From: Bacteroidota bacterium
Lineage (GTDB): Bacteria; Bacteroidota; Bacteroidia; Bacteroidales; Prolixibacteraceae
Assembly (NCBI GenBank): GCA_023412195.1
Contig: JAEYNZ010000138.1
Coordinates: 1 to 13,721 of the forward strand
Length of the DNA stretch: 13,721 nt
Direction of reading: 5' to 3'
Part shown: in pieces, positions 5,859 to 13,254 of the stretch
How the letters are laid out: each line of letters opens with the position of its first letter
Position numbering within the stretch: position 1 is the stretch's first letter
Program-made: the position numbers and the translations under genes
Notes under the pieces: model-generated
Database searches by the model: none
The model's input: the letters and a program-made list of their open reading frames with translations, nothing else
Told to the model about the DNA's origin: nothing

Positions 5859-8015
5859 ATGAAAGTTTACAAAACTGAACAAATTCGAAACATTGCATTA
5901 ATAGGTAATGCCGGCAGTGGAAAAACCACCCTCGCAGAGGCCATGCTGTTTGAGGGTGGAGTAATCAACAGAAGAGGTGAAGTAACCGCCAAAAATACGG
6001 TTTCAGATCACAATTATATCGAACAGGAATATGGCAACTCCGTTCTGTCAACCCTTTTGTATACTGAACACAGTGGCGTGAAAATCAACATTCTCGATAC
6101 ACCGGGAATGGATGATCTGGCCGGCGGAGTGGTATCATCGCTAAATGTATCTGATTTAGGCCTGATGCTTATAAATGCAACCAATGGCATTGAATCAGGA
6201 ACTGTTGCTGCAGGACGTCATGCTGAAAATGCAAATATTCCACTGGTTTTTGTTGTCAACCAACTCGACCATGATACCTCTAATTTTGATTCAGCACTTG
6301 AGCAGTGCAAAACAAAATTCGGAAATAAAGTAACTGTCATACAATACCCGGTAGATGCAGGCCCCGGATTTTCTTCCATTATTGATGTACTTAAAATGAA
6401 ACTTTATAAGTATGGCCCAAATGGAGGAAAACCTGAGGTTCTCGATATTCCGGAAAGTGAAAAAGACAAAGCTGAAGAACTGCATAATGAGCTGATTGAA
6501 ATGGCTGCTGAGAATGAAGAGACTTTGATGGAACTCTACTTCGAGAAAGGCTCCCTGTCAGAAGAGGAAATGCGAAAAGGCATGAAACTGGGACTGTTGC
6601 AGCGCGATCTTTACCCTGTATTATGTACCTGTGCAAAAAAAGATATTGGCGTCACCCGGTTGTTGGAATTTCTTGCTAATAACGCCCCTGCTCCAAATGA
6701 AAGGCCAATGAAACCAGTAGTCGGAGGTAAGGAATTGAAAATGGCAGAATCGTCTGACCCCAGCCTGTTCGTTTTCAAAACATCTGTTGAACAGCATGTT
6801 GGTGAAATAACTTACTTTAAAGTGATGTCAGGGAAAATCAAAGAAGGTCTCGACCTGATAAATACAAAAACCGGAAACAAGGAAAGACTTTCACAGGTGT
6901 TCGTATCGGCTGGCAAGATGAGGGAAAAAGTGGAAGAACTGGCACCCGGGGATCTTGGATGTACAGTGAAACTGAAGGATACAAAGTATAACCAGACCCT
7001 TACCACCAAGGAAGCAGATACAAAATATGAACCCATTAAATTTCCTCCGTCAAAACATACAATAGCTGTTAAAGCTGCAAATGAATCGGATGATGAAAAA
7101 GTTGGTGAAATCCTCAGCAAATTAAAATTTGAAGATCCTTCATTTGTAATTGAATACTCAAAGGAACTCAAACAGCTGCTGGTCCATGGACAGGGTGAAT
7201 ACCACCTGAATGTGCTGAAGTGGTATTTTGATAATGTACACAAAATTGAGGTGAACTATATTCAGCCGAAAATCCCTTACCGTGAAACCATAACCAAAGC
7301 TGCACAGGCCGACTACAGGCATAAGAAGCAATCGGGTGGTGCCGGACAATTTGGTGAAGTTCACATGATCATTGAACCTTATATTGACGGCGTTGCTCCT
7401 AAAACATCCTTCAAATTTGGAGACAAGGAACAGAAAATTTCTGTACGCGATGTACAGGAACATCCGCTGCCATGGGGTGGTAAACTTGTTTACATCAACA
7501 GCATTGTAGGAGGTTCTATCGACGCACGTTTTATGCCTGCAATCCTGAAGGGGATCATGGAAAAAATGGAAGAAGGCCCGCTTACAGGTTCATATGCCAG
7601 GGACATTATGGTGTATGTTTATGATGGTAAAATGCACCCTGTCGATTCAAATGAAATTTCATTCCGGCTCGCAGGAAGAAACGCATTCAGTAAAGCCTTC
7701 AAAAATGCAGGGCCTAAAATCCTTGAGCCTATTTACAACCTGGAAGTATGGGTGCAGTCAGACCGTATGGGCGATGTGATGAGCGATCTGCAGGGACGCC
7801 GGGCCATGATTATGGGTATGGGTTCTGAAAGAGGTATGGAGAAAATATCTGCCAAGGTACCACAAAAGGAAATGTTCAGGTATGCGACCTCACTCAGTTC
7901 AGTAACAGGCGGACGTGGTGTTTTCAGCATCTCGTTCGACGGGTATGAAAAAGTTCCTGCCGAAGTACAGGATGAACTGCTGAAAGCATACGAAGCAGAA
8001 CAGGAAGAAGAATAG
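5859..8015 (+). CDS. fusA2: elongation factor G paralogue (EF-G2 type) with degenerate GTPase motifs
   Basis: A 718-residue full-length EF-G homologue, expected to act on the ribosome in tRNA-mRNA translocation. The G domain has an intact P-loop, GNAGSGKT (16-23), but switch II reads DTPGM (80-84), with Met84 in place of the histidine that EF-G needs for GTP hydrolysis. Switch I lacks the RGITI sequence (here YGNSVLS, 58-64), and the base-recognition motif is NQLD (134-137) instead of NKMD. Domain II covers roughly 285-390, domain III about 395-475, domain IV begins near 477 with QSGGAGQFGEV (491-501) and carries the tip loop HPVDSNE (593-599), and domain V has MGDVMSDLQGRRAMI (637-651). This pattern matches the Bacteroides EF-G2 paralogue, reported to support translocation without GTP hydrolysis. 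It is a single-gene unit with its own promoter and terminator. The symbol is by analogy. Confidence 0.88.
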   Translation: MKVYKTEQIRNIALIGNAGSGKTTLAEAMLFEGGVINRRGEVTAKNTVSDHNYIEQEYGNSVLSTLLYTEHSGVKINILDTPGMDDLAGGVVSSLNVSDLGLMLINATNGIESGTVAAGRHAENANIPLVFVVNQLDHDTSNFDSALEQCKTKFGNKVTVIQYPVDAGPGFSSIIDVLKMKLYKYGPNGGKPEVLDIPESEKDKAEELHNELIEMAAENEETLMELYFEKGSLSEEEMRKGMKLGLLQRDLYPVLCTCAKKDIGVTRLLEFLANNAPAPNERPMKPVVGGKELKMAESSDPSLFVFKTSVEQHVGEITYFKVMSGKIKEGLDLINTKTGNKERLSQVFVSAGKMREKVEELAPGDLGCTVKLKDTKYNQTLTTKEADTKYEPIKFPPSKHTIAVKAANESDDEKVGEILSKLKFEDPSFVIEYSKELKQLLVHGQGEYHLNVLKWYFDNVHKIEVNYIQPKIPYRETITKAAQADYRHKKQSGGAGQFGEVHMIIEPYIDGVAPKTSFKFGDKEQKISVRDVQEHPLPWGGKLVYINSIVGGSIDARFMPAILKGIMEKMEEGPLTGSYARDIMVYVYDGKMHPVDSNEISFRLAGRNAFSKAFKNAGPKILEPIYNLEVWVQSDRMGDVMSDLQGRRAMIMGMGSERGMEKISAKVPQKEMFRYATSLSSVTGGRGVFSISFDGYEKVPAEVQDELLKAYEAEQEEE

Positions 8016-8353
8016 ACCATTTCTAATCTATTTTACTATAACTAAAAGCCCTGGTTCGGAAGGACCGGGGTTTTATTTTTTCATTCTTTCTGTGCTGGTC
8101 ACAGTTTCCAGTATACAGGGGATACTACCCTGATCAGCAGGATTTAAGGCTGGCGAAATCGTATCAGAAAATGACAAATTGCCAGCAAATGAACTACCCT
8201 ATCTGGATTGACATAACTCACGGGCTTATTTTCTCCAGGTATTGAATTATCATCTTTCTGCTCCTTGCTTTTATAAGCTCTTTAAGAAAGGGCGGCGCAT
8301 TATTAAAAAAATTGCTTTTTTTACACATTGTAATTCAATAACAGTTTTATAAC
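8016..8353. other. intergenic region before the serine hydrolase gene
   Basis: After the terminator at 8049-8081 there are about 270 bases with no gene that I can support and no perfect TAnnTTTG box. The last 60 bases before 8354 are AT-rich and presumably hold the promoter of the serine hydrolase gene, but I cannot place it. Confidence 0.5.
8049..8081 (+). terminator. intrinsic terminator of the EF-G2-like gene
   Basis: A 9-pair stem (CCCTGGTTC 8049-8057 with GGACCGGGG 8062-8070, including U-G wobbles) is closed by a GGAA tetraloop and followed by TTTTATTTTTT. It lies about 35 bases after the stop codon. Confidence 0.85.
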
Positions 8354-9898
8354 ATGAGATATAATTCGATTCTTCTGGCCTTCTTTATGCTGGCACCTCT
8401 CCTTTCAAGCCCGCAGGATAAACAACAAAAAGCCATTCTTGAAAAATTGGATAAGTTCTATGAACAGACCCGGCAGGAATGGAATGTACCAGGAATGTCA
8501 GTAGCCATAGTCAAAGATGGTAAAATCATATTCAGCAAAGGCTATGGAGTGAAGGAAGCTGGTAAAAGTGAAAAACCCGATGGCAATACCATGTATGCAA
8601 TTGCTTCCAATACAAAGGCTTTTACTGCTGCCATCATCGGACAACTTGTTGATGAAGGAAAATGCAACTGGGACGACCCTGTTCAGAAGTATCTGCCATG
8701 GTTCCAGGTTTATGATCCTGCCATCAGCAGCCAGGTTACCCTGCGCGATATTCTTAGCCATCGTGTGGGATATGGTACATTCAGCGGAGATGTGGCATGG
8801 TACAAATCAACCCTGACAGCAGAAGAAATCCTGCGCAGGTCTAAACACCTTCCTGCTGCTTTCGGCTTCAGGGACGGATACGGCTACTCCAACATCATGT
8901 ACCTGGCAGCAGGTGAAGTCATCCGCGAAATTACAGGAAAAACATGGTTCGAAAACGTGCAGGAACGTTTCCTGCAACCTCTTGGCATGACCCGCACCAC
9001 CATTTTCCCTGATGAACTCCAAAAATATGGCAATATAGCCACTCCGCATGCTCTGGATGAGAAAAACAACATTCCCATTGAATATACCGACTGGTCGGAG
9101 ATCGCTGCAATGGGAGGGCTTATTTCAAGCGTTAACGATGTTGCCCAATGGATGATTCTCAACATGAATCACGGGCACCTGAACAACAGCAGGCTGATTT
9201 CTGATCAGTCAGTAAATATGATCTGGACCCCTCATAACGTAAGGATGGTCGACAGGATCAACAAAAATGATTTTAACAGCCACTTTAATGCATATGGACT
9301 TGGATGGGGCTTGCGCGATTATCACGGCAGGCTTTTTGCCGGACACACCGGCGGATACGATGGAATGATATCTGCTGTTTCACTGCTGCCTGACGAAAAA
9401 CTGGGTGTGGTAGTTCTTACAAACGGAATGAAAAGCCCGATCATGGCCATTACCTACCAAACTCTTGATGCTTTCTTAGGTGTTAATAAAAACAAAAACT
9501 GGTCTTCAGAACTGCTGAGCCGGTTAGAAGCAAGAGAGAAGAACGACACCCGCATTCCGGAAAGAAAGGCTTCGCAGGTGAATGACACCAAACCTTCGCT
9601 TCCGCTGGAGAAATTTACAGGCGTATATCTTTCTGATATTTATGGAAAAATTACTGTCAGCCTTTCCAACGGTAACCTTCATGTTGATCTTGAGCACTCT
9701 CCTGAACTTGCCTTTTCCCTGAAGCATTTCCACTACGATGTATTTGAAATTGTATGGGACTATGAGCAGGCCTGGTTTAAGTTTGGAACTGTGAAATTCA
9801 ATACCGACAACTACCTGAAGGTTACAGGAATGGATTTTGATGTACCGAATGATGATATCTTTTTTGATGAGCTGAAACCGAGGAAACTTGAAGAATAG
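8354..9898 (+). CDS. exported serine hydrolase, class C beta-lactamase family, with DUF3471-like tail
   Basis: A 514-residue protein of the class C beta-lactamase/esterase/D-Ala-D-Ala-peptidase fold. Residues 1-19 form a signal peptide, so it acts in the periplasm. The catalytic set is complete: S85-N-T-K88 (SxxK), Y178-S-N180 (YxN) and H331-T-G (the KTG-equivalent HTG, in 'FAGHTGGYDGM'). Other family landmarks are 'PGMSVAIVKDGKIIFSKGYG' (46-65), 'ILSHRVGYGTFSGDVAWY' (133-150) and 'LGVVVLTNG' (350-358). After a hydrophilic linker near 385-415, the C-terminal 100 residues (LEKFTGVYLSDIYGKITVSL...) form a beta-rich DUF3471-like domain ending in a polar tail. Such proteins are often esterases or peptidases acting on D-amino-acid or ester substrates; the family name does not imply antibiotic resistance. 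It is transcribed alone. Confidence 0.88.
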   Translation: MRYNSILLAFFMLAPLLSSPQDKQQKAILEKLDKFYEQTRQEWNVPGMSVAIVKDGKIIFSKGYGVKEAGKSEKPDGNTMYAIASNTKAFTAAIIGQLVDEGKCNWDDPVQKYLPWFQVYDPAISSQVTLRDILSHRVGYGTFSGDVAWYKSTLTAEEILRRSKHLPAAFGFRDGYGYSNIMYLAAGEVIREITGKTWFENVQERFLQPLGMTRTTIFPDELQKYGNIATPHALDEKNNIPIEYTDWSEIAAMGGLISSVNDVAQWMILNMNHGHLNNSRLISDQSVNMIWTPHNVRMVDRINKNDFNSHFNAYGLGWGLRDYHGRLFAGHTGGYDGMISAVSLLPDEKLGVVVLTNGMKSPIMAITYQTLDAFLGVNKNKNWSSELLSRLEAREKNDTRIPERKASQVNDTKPSLPLEKFTGVYLSDIYGKITVSLSNGNLHVDLEHSPELAFSLKHFHYDVFEIVWDYEQAWFKFGTVKFNTDNYLKVTGMDFDVPNDDIFFDELKPRKLEE

Positions 9899-9985
9899 GA
9901 AATTTTGAAAGAAGTATAGACACAAGTCCATCAGTAAACAGGTTTAAAGCCATATGAAAAATAATATTACAAACGACCTCCTAAA

Positions 9986-10000
9986 TCCCCCGACGGGGGA
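9986..10000. repeat. GC-rich REP-like hairpin
   Basis: TCCCCC (9986-9991), loop GAC, GGGGGA (9995-10000): a perfect six-pair stem preceded by CCTCCTAAA. Sequences of this kind are, as I recall, dispersed in Bacteroidota intergenic regions; copy number cannot be seen here. Confidence 0.5.
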
Positions 10001-10052
10001 CCATAGGCCTGTGCAAGTTTAGCAGGGCATTGAAATAGAGCGTCTTGTCTTA

Positions 10053-10085
10053 CCCCTCTCCGCCAACTGGCGGAAGGATGGGAGG
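10053..10085. repeat. second GC-rich REP-like hairpin
   Basis: TCCGCC (10059-10064), loop AACT, GGCGGA (10069-10074) is a perfect six-pair stem. It is flanked by pyrimidine-rich CCCCTC (10053-10058) and purine-rich GGATGGGAGG (10076-10085), which extend the pairing imperfectly. Confidence 0.5.
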
Positions 10086-10158
10086 ATTAGTGATTTATAA
10101 AATAAGCCTACTTTCGTATGACAATTAAATAAGAGGCAGATAGACACCAACTAAAAAA

Positions 10159-10290
10159 CTGCAGTGACCGGGAGTCGGACTTTCCAACTCCGACATTGGT
10201 AACCTTATCCTGATTACCCGAATCAAATCTTCTGCTAAATAGCGAACAGGAATCTTTGACTTAGAAAGTCAAAGTCCCGTGGGCCTGCAG
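10159..10290. repeat. 132-base unit with related inverted ends, each a hairpin (MITE- or REP-like)
   Basis: The unit is bounded by CTGCAG at both ends (10159-10164 and 10285-10290). Reading the right end as its reverse complement, the two outer ~38 bases align with about 26 identities and one gap. Each end holds a 21-base hairpin in the same register: 10174-10194 (8 of 9 pairs) and 10254-10274 (9 of 9 pairs). Three pairs differ by compensating changes. The right end stops 4 bases from the DUF721 stop codon. No clear target-site duplication is visible and it encodes nothing. Confidence 0.55.
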
Positions 10291-10294
10291 CAAT

Positions 10295-10585
10295 CTACCT
10301 GAACACAATTTTTTCGACCATCTCCTCCCCTGCCATTTCATTCAGCCGTTCACGGATCTTCTCACGCATCATCAGCAGTTCATTTTTCACTACAGGTGAA
10401 TGAATTTCAATGTATAAAACCTTCTTCGACAGCCAGATATTACGAGTATAACCGGCAATGGTTTTCCCCATCAAAATTTCCCACGACTGAACCACATCCA
10501 CCTCCTTCAGCTTGCGGTCCATGTTCATTGCACGGATATATTCCTTAAGTACCTGTCCAAGTGGTTGTGTATTGCTTTTTCTCAT
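10295..10585 (-). CDS. DUF721 (DciA-like) protein
   Basis: A 96-residue cytoplasmic DUF721 protein. The core 'VVQSWEILMGKTIAGYTRNIWLSKKVLYIEIHSPVVKNELLMMREKIRERLNE' (31-83) has the conserved W (Trp35) and G-x-x-I-A-x-x-T pattern, followed by the basic-hydrophobic strand that forms the KH-like fold of this family. Members of DUF721 include DciA, which helps load or operate the replicative helicase DnaB in many bacteria lacking DnaC; for this short Bacteroidota form that role is inferred. Its ATG overlaps the recF stop codon (ATGA, 10582-10585), so the two genes are probably translationally coupled. Pairing with recF is consistent with a replication or repair task. It ends 4 bases from the palindromic unit at 10159-10290. 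Confidence 0.85.
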   Translation of the reverse strand: MRKSNTQPLGQVLKEYIRAMNMDRKLKEVDVVQSWEILMGKTIAGYTRNIWLSKKVLYIEIHSPVVKNELLMMREKIRERLNEMAGEEMVEKIVFR

Positions 10586-11688
10586 ACAAATGGTTTTATA
10601 GTTCCTGAATCTACATGGAAAATTTTAAAATCTGTATCCATTTTCTTAATGATGGAATCAAGGTGCTCACGGTTGGTATCTGTAATAAAGATTTGTCCGA
10701 AATCATTACCCGAAACAACTTTTACAATCTGTTCCACCCTGTGGCGGTCGAGTTTATCAAATATATCATCGAGCAGCAGGATAGGTTTCATACCTGAAAT
10801 TTCCCGGATAAAGTCATATTGGGCAAGTTTCAGTGCCACAAGATATGTTTTATTCTGCCCCTGCGAACCAAGTTTCCTTATTGGATGATCACCGATATTA
10901 AATATAAGTTCATCCTTATGAACGCCCACCGACGTATATTGAACAGCCCTGTCACGGAGAATGGCTTCCTCCAGCAGTGTCCCCAGGCCTTTTTCATAGA
11001 GATCCGACTGGTGGATCAGTCCAACCTGTTCATTATCCTGAGAAATAAAGGAATAATACCGTTGAAACACGGGGATCAGTTTTTTGATGAACTGTTCCCG
11101 CTCACCATGTATCCGTTGCCCGTATTCTATCATCCGGTCATCCCATACTGAAAGAAGTTCCTTATCAAAACAATTCTCCGACGCAAACTGCTTCAACAGG
11201 TTGTTGCGCTGCAACAATGCCCTGTTGTATTTTAACAGGTCGGAAAGATAAGCCTGATTGTATTGTGAAATAACGCCATCAATAAATTTTCGCCTTTCGT
11301 CACTTCCACCAGTAATAAGTCCTGAATCAGAAGGCGAAACCATCACCAGCGGCAGTAACCCGATGTGCTTCATCAGCTTATTATAAATCTTTGAATTACG
11401 TCTGAACTGCTTTTTCTGGCCCTGCTGAAGGCCGCAGGTGATATTTTCAGAGGCATCGAGCCTGTAGTAGTTTCCCCGCAGCACAAAATAACTTTCATCA
11501 TGACTGATATTCAGTTGATCTGTTGCATTGAAAAAACTTTTGCAAAAGGAAAGATAATAAACGGCATCCAACAGGTTTGTTTTTCCCGCCCCGTTGTTGC
11601 CGATCAGGCAATTTAAACGGGGAGAAAAATCTACCTTGACTTCCTTCAGATTTTTAAAATTTACAATTGAAATATCTTCGATATACAT
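10582..11688 (-). CDS. recF: DNA replication/repair protein RecF
   Basis: A 368-residue RecF, the SMC-like ATPase that works with RecO and RecR to load RecA at single-strand gaps and stalled forks. All landmarks are in place: 'IEDISIVNFKNLKEVKVDF' at the start, Walker A GNNGAGKT (30-37), 'MVSPSDSGLITGGSDERRKFID' (116-137), the ABC-type signature GSQGQNKT (274-281), Walker B ILLLDD (303-308) followed by 'IFDKLDRHR', and 'ITDTN' (335-339). The length is normal. The signature has Asn279 where many RecF proteins have Gln or Lys; this is probably neutral. It is first in a two-gene operon with the DUF721 gene and diverges from the TPR gene. The ATG at 11688 aligns with the conserved N-terminus. Confidence 0.96.
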   Translation of the reverse strand: MYIEDISIVNFKNLKEVKVDFSPRLNCLIGNNGAGKTNLLDAVYYLSFCKSFFNATDQLNISHDESYFVLRGNYYRLDASENITCGLQQGQKKQFRRNSKIYNKLMKHIGLLPLVMVSPSDSGLITGGSDERRKFIDGVISQYNQAYLSDLLKYNRALLQRNNLLKQFASENCFDKELLSVWDDRMIEYGQRIHGEREQFIKKLIPVFQRYYSFISQDNEQVGLIHQSDLYEKGLGTLLEEAILRDRAVQYTSVGVHKDELIFNIGDHPIRKLGSQGQNKTYLVALKLAQYDFIREISGMKPILLLDDIFDKLDRHRVEQIVKVVSGNDFGQIFITDTNREHLDSIIKKMDTDFKIFHVDSGTIKPFV

Positions 11689-11713
11689 AGACCTGATTCA
11701 CATTTCGAAAACA

Positions 11714-11721
11714 CAAAACTA
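11714..11721 (-). promoter_or_regulatory. -7 box for the recF operon
   Basis: TAGTTTTG on the minus strand fits TAnnTTTG, 26 bases upstream of the recF ATG, predicting a start near 11707 and a short leader. I see no good -33 element. Confidence 0.4.
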
Positions 11722-11836
11722 ACGAAAAAACAGCGGGGGGAGAATAGTTTAATGTAATTAAGGAATAATAACAGGCAGCTGTTGATTAAAGGCAAAATTT
11801 AAAGCATCATATGCCGTGGTGTTTATAAAAAAAAGT

Positions 11837-11844
11837 TATTTTTG
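11837..11844 (+). promoter_or_regulatory. -7 box for the TPR gene
   Basis: TATTTTTG, followed by CGGC, fits TAnnTTTG and lies 26 bases upstream of the ATG at 11870. Transcription would start near 11850, downstream of the alternative in-frame start at 11816, which supports the shorter protein. The -33 region has no clear TTG. Confidence 0.5.
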
Positions 11845-11869
11845 CGGCACAATTTTGAAAACGAACGAA

Positions 11870-12556
11870 ATGGCAAAAAAGAATGCTCCGCAGACTGATA
11901 ATTTGCAGGAACTTGAAAGTGCACTGACAAGAACCGAAAGGTTTATTGAAGAAAACCAGAAGCCAATAACTATTGCAGTGGCCGCAGTAATTGTGCTTGT
12001 AATAGCTTTCCTTGGCATCAACAGGTTTTATCTGCAGCCCCGCAACGATGAGGCACAAACGCAGATGTTCATGGCAGAAAACTACTTCGAAAGAGATTCA
12101 TTCAATCTCGCTATCAATGGTGATGGAAATTACCTGGGTTTCCTGGATATCATCGATGATTATAAGATGACTAAAGCTGCCAACCTTGCTAAATACTATA
12201 CAGGTATTTCTTATCTGCACCTCGGACAGTATGAAGATGCCATCGATTACCTGAAAAGTTTTAAAACCAAGGATTTACTTTTAGGCCCTATTGCAGAAGG
12301 AGCCAAGGGAGATGCAAAACTGGAATTGGGTGATTCGCAGGAAGCGCTGAAACATTACAGGAAAGCTTATTCAATGAACGAAAATGAACTTACAAGCCCT
12401 GTATATATGCTTAAGGCTGCCAAAGTGCTTGAATCGCTTGAAAACTTTGAAGATGCCCTGGCAATCTACCGCGAAATCAAGGCTAAATACCCTGAAACCA
12501 CAGAAGGACAGGAGGCTGATAAATATATTGCAAGAGTTGAAATAAGATTAGGTTAA
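11870..12556 (+). CDS. membrane-anchored TPR protein (YfgM-like topology)
   Basis: A 228-residue protein with a short cytoplasmic N-terminus, one membrane segment (about 32-53, PITIAVAAVIVLVIAFLGI) preceded by 'RFIEENQK', and a C-terminal domain outside the cytoplasmic membrane made of TPR-like helical pairs. Repeats are visible at about 108-131 (YYTGISYLHLGQYEDAIDYLKSF), 142-167 (EGAKGDAKLELGDSQEALKHYRKAY) and 177-208 (PVYMLKAAKVLESLENFEDALAIYREI). The layout resembles YfgM, an ancillary SecYEG-associated protein, but the sequence does not prove that role. Immediately downstream is a terminator and then ribH, an order I recall as common in Bacteroidota. I chose the ATG at 11870 because the predicted promoter would exclude the upstream start at 11816. 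Confidence 0.85.
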   Translation: MAKKNAPQTDNLQELESALTRTERFIEENQKPITIAVAAVIVLVIAFLGINRFYLQPRNDEAQTQMFMAENYFERDSFNLAINGDGNYLGFLDIIDDYKMTKAANLAKYYTGISYLHLGQYEDAIDYLKSFKTKDLLLGPIAEGAKGDAKLELGDSQEALKHYRKAYSMNENELTSPVYMLKAAKVLESLENFEDALAIYREIKAKYPETTEGQEADKYIARVEIRLG

Positions 12557-12572
12557 CATCATAACCAAAATG

Positions 12573-12602
12573 GCCTCTCCTTCAGGAGGGGCTTTTTTAT
12601 TT
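12573..12602 (+). terminator. intrinsic terminator after the TPR gene
   Basis: GCCTCTCC (12573-12580) pairs with GGAGGGGC (12585-12592) through eight pairs, one a U-G wobble, around a TTCA loop, followed by TTTTTTATTTT. It separates the TPR gene from ribH. Confidence 0.85.
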
Positions 12603-12699
12603 TAAGGAATCGAGCATGATTCATTTACACAAACACGGATGAAATTCATTATACGAATTCCATCCGACCATTAAAAAACAAATTATTTTCTGATGAATT

Positions 12700-13191
12700 A
12701 TGGCAACAAAAGATCTTTCCCAGTACGATATTGAATCAGTCGCATCAGCGCAAAACATGCGCTTTGGAATTGTCGTGGCTGAATGGAACCACGAAATCAC
12801 GTCAAACCTTGCCAGGGGAGCTGCAGATACGCTTTTAAAGCATGGTGCGACAGAGGATAATATCCTTGTAAAATATGTGCCCGGAAGCTTTGAACTTCCA
12901 CTTGGTGGTCAGTATTTCGCAGAATATGAAAATGTAGATGCTGTTCTGTTACTGGGTTGTGTTATCCAGGGGGAAACCCGGCATTTCGACTTTATATGCG
13001 AAGGTGTTACGAAAGGAACTATGGATCTGAACCTGAAGTACAATAAACCTTTTGTTTTCGGTGTATTAACCACCGAAAATCTTCAGCAGGCAATGGACCG
13101 CTCTGGGGGCAGACTAGGAAATAAAGGTGACGAAGCAGCTGTTACTGCAATTAAGATGGTTCACCTTAAACAACATTTTTCGTTTTATTAA
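12700..13191 (+). CDS. ribH: 6,7-dimethyl-8-ribityllumazine synthase
   Basis: A 163-residue lumazine synthase. It condenses 5-amino-6-ribitylaminouracil with 3,4-dihydroxy-2-butanone 4-phosphate, the step before riboflavin synthase. Family motifs are clear: 'FGIVVAEWN' (22-30), where Trp29 is the expected substrate-stacking aromatic, 'VPGSFELP' (60-67), 'GCVIQGETRHFDFI' (86-99) with the catalytic His95, 'FGVLTTENLQQAMDRSGG' (120-137) with phosphate-binding Arg134, and 'GNKGDEAA' (140-147). Length and start are normal for the family, with a short N-terminal extension of about 20 residues. No FMN riboswitch is visible in the upstream 107 bases. It stands apart from other rib genes, as often seen in Bacteroidota, and shares a bidirectional terminator with the converging downstream gene. 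Confidence 0.97.
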   Translation: MATKDLSQYDIESVASAQNMRFGIVVAEWNHEITSNLARGAADTLLKHGATEDNILVKYVPGSFELPLGGQYFAEYENVDAVLLLGCVIQGETRHFDFICEGVTKGTMDLNLKYNKPFVFGVLTTENLQQAMDRSGGRLGNKGDEAAVTAIKMVHLKQHFSFY

Positions 13192-13220
13192 AAAAGGGCT
13201 TGCCGAAGCAAGCCCTTTAA
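13187..13220. terminator. bidirectional terminator between ribH and the Spy-like gene
   Basis: GGGCTTGC (13196-13203) and GCAAGCCC (13208-13215) form a perfect 8-pair stem around CGAA, extended by AAA/TTT to 11 pairs. The A-run on the left (13190-13195) is a U-tract for minus-strand transcripts; the TTTAA on the right is a weaker tail for ribH. Confidence 0.8.
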
Positions 13221-13254
13221 CCCAAACTAAACTAAACACTAATCAAACTACCTT

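Larger units (their letters stand above)
9899..10294. other. palindrome-rich intergenic region between convergent genes
   Basis: 396 bases between the stops of the serine hydrolase (plus) and DUF721 (minus). It contains at least four hairpin-forming sequences: 9986-10000, 10053-10085, and the pair within 10159-10290. I see no coding frame and no terminator with a clear U-tract. Confidence 0.7.

Noticed and set aside
8110..8132. Interleaved 5-base pairings (AGTAT/ATACT and CAGGG/CCCTG) resembling a pseudoknot
   Set aside because: The connecting loops would be a single base, too short for a stable H-type pseudoknot, and 5-base matches are expected by chance.
8171..8245. 24-codon open frame in the gap before the serine hydrolase gene
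   Set aside because: Very short, with no ribosome binding site, recognisable motif or supporting context.
8354..9898. Possible beta-lactam resistance gene
   Set aside because: It has the class C fold motifs but also a C-terminal DUF3471-like domain and divergent sequence typical of esterase/peptidase homologues; nothing indicates resistance.
12557..12699. FMN riboswitch upstream of ribH
   Set aside because: The 143-base gap is taken up by the TPR terminator and a short AT-rich leader; the conserved RFN elements are not present.
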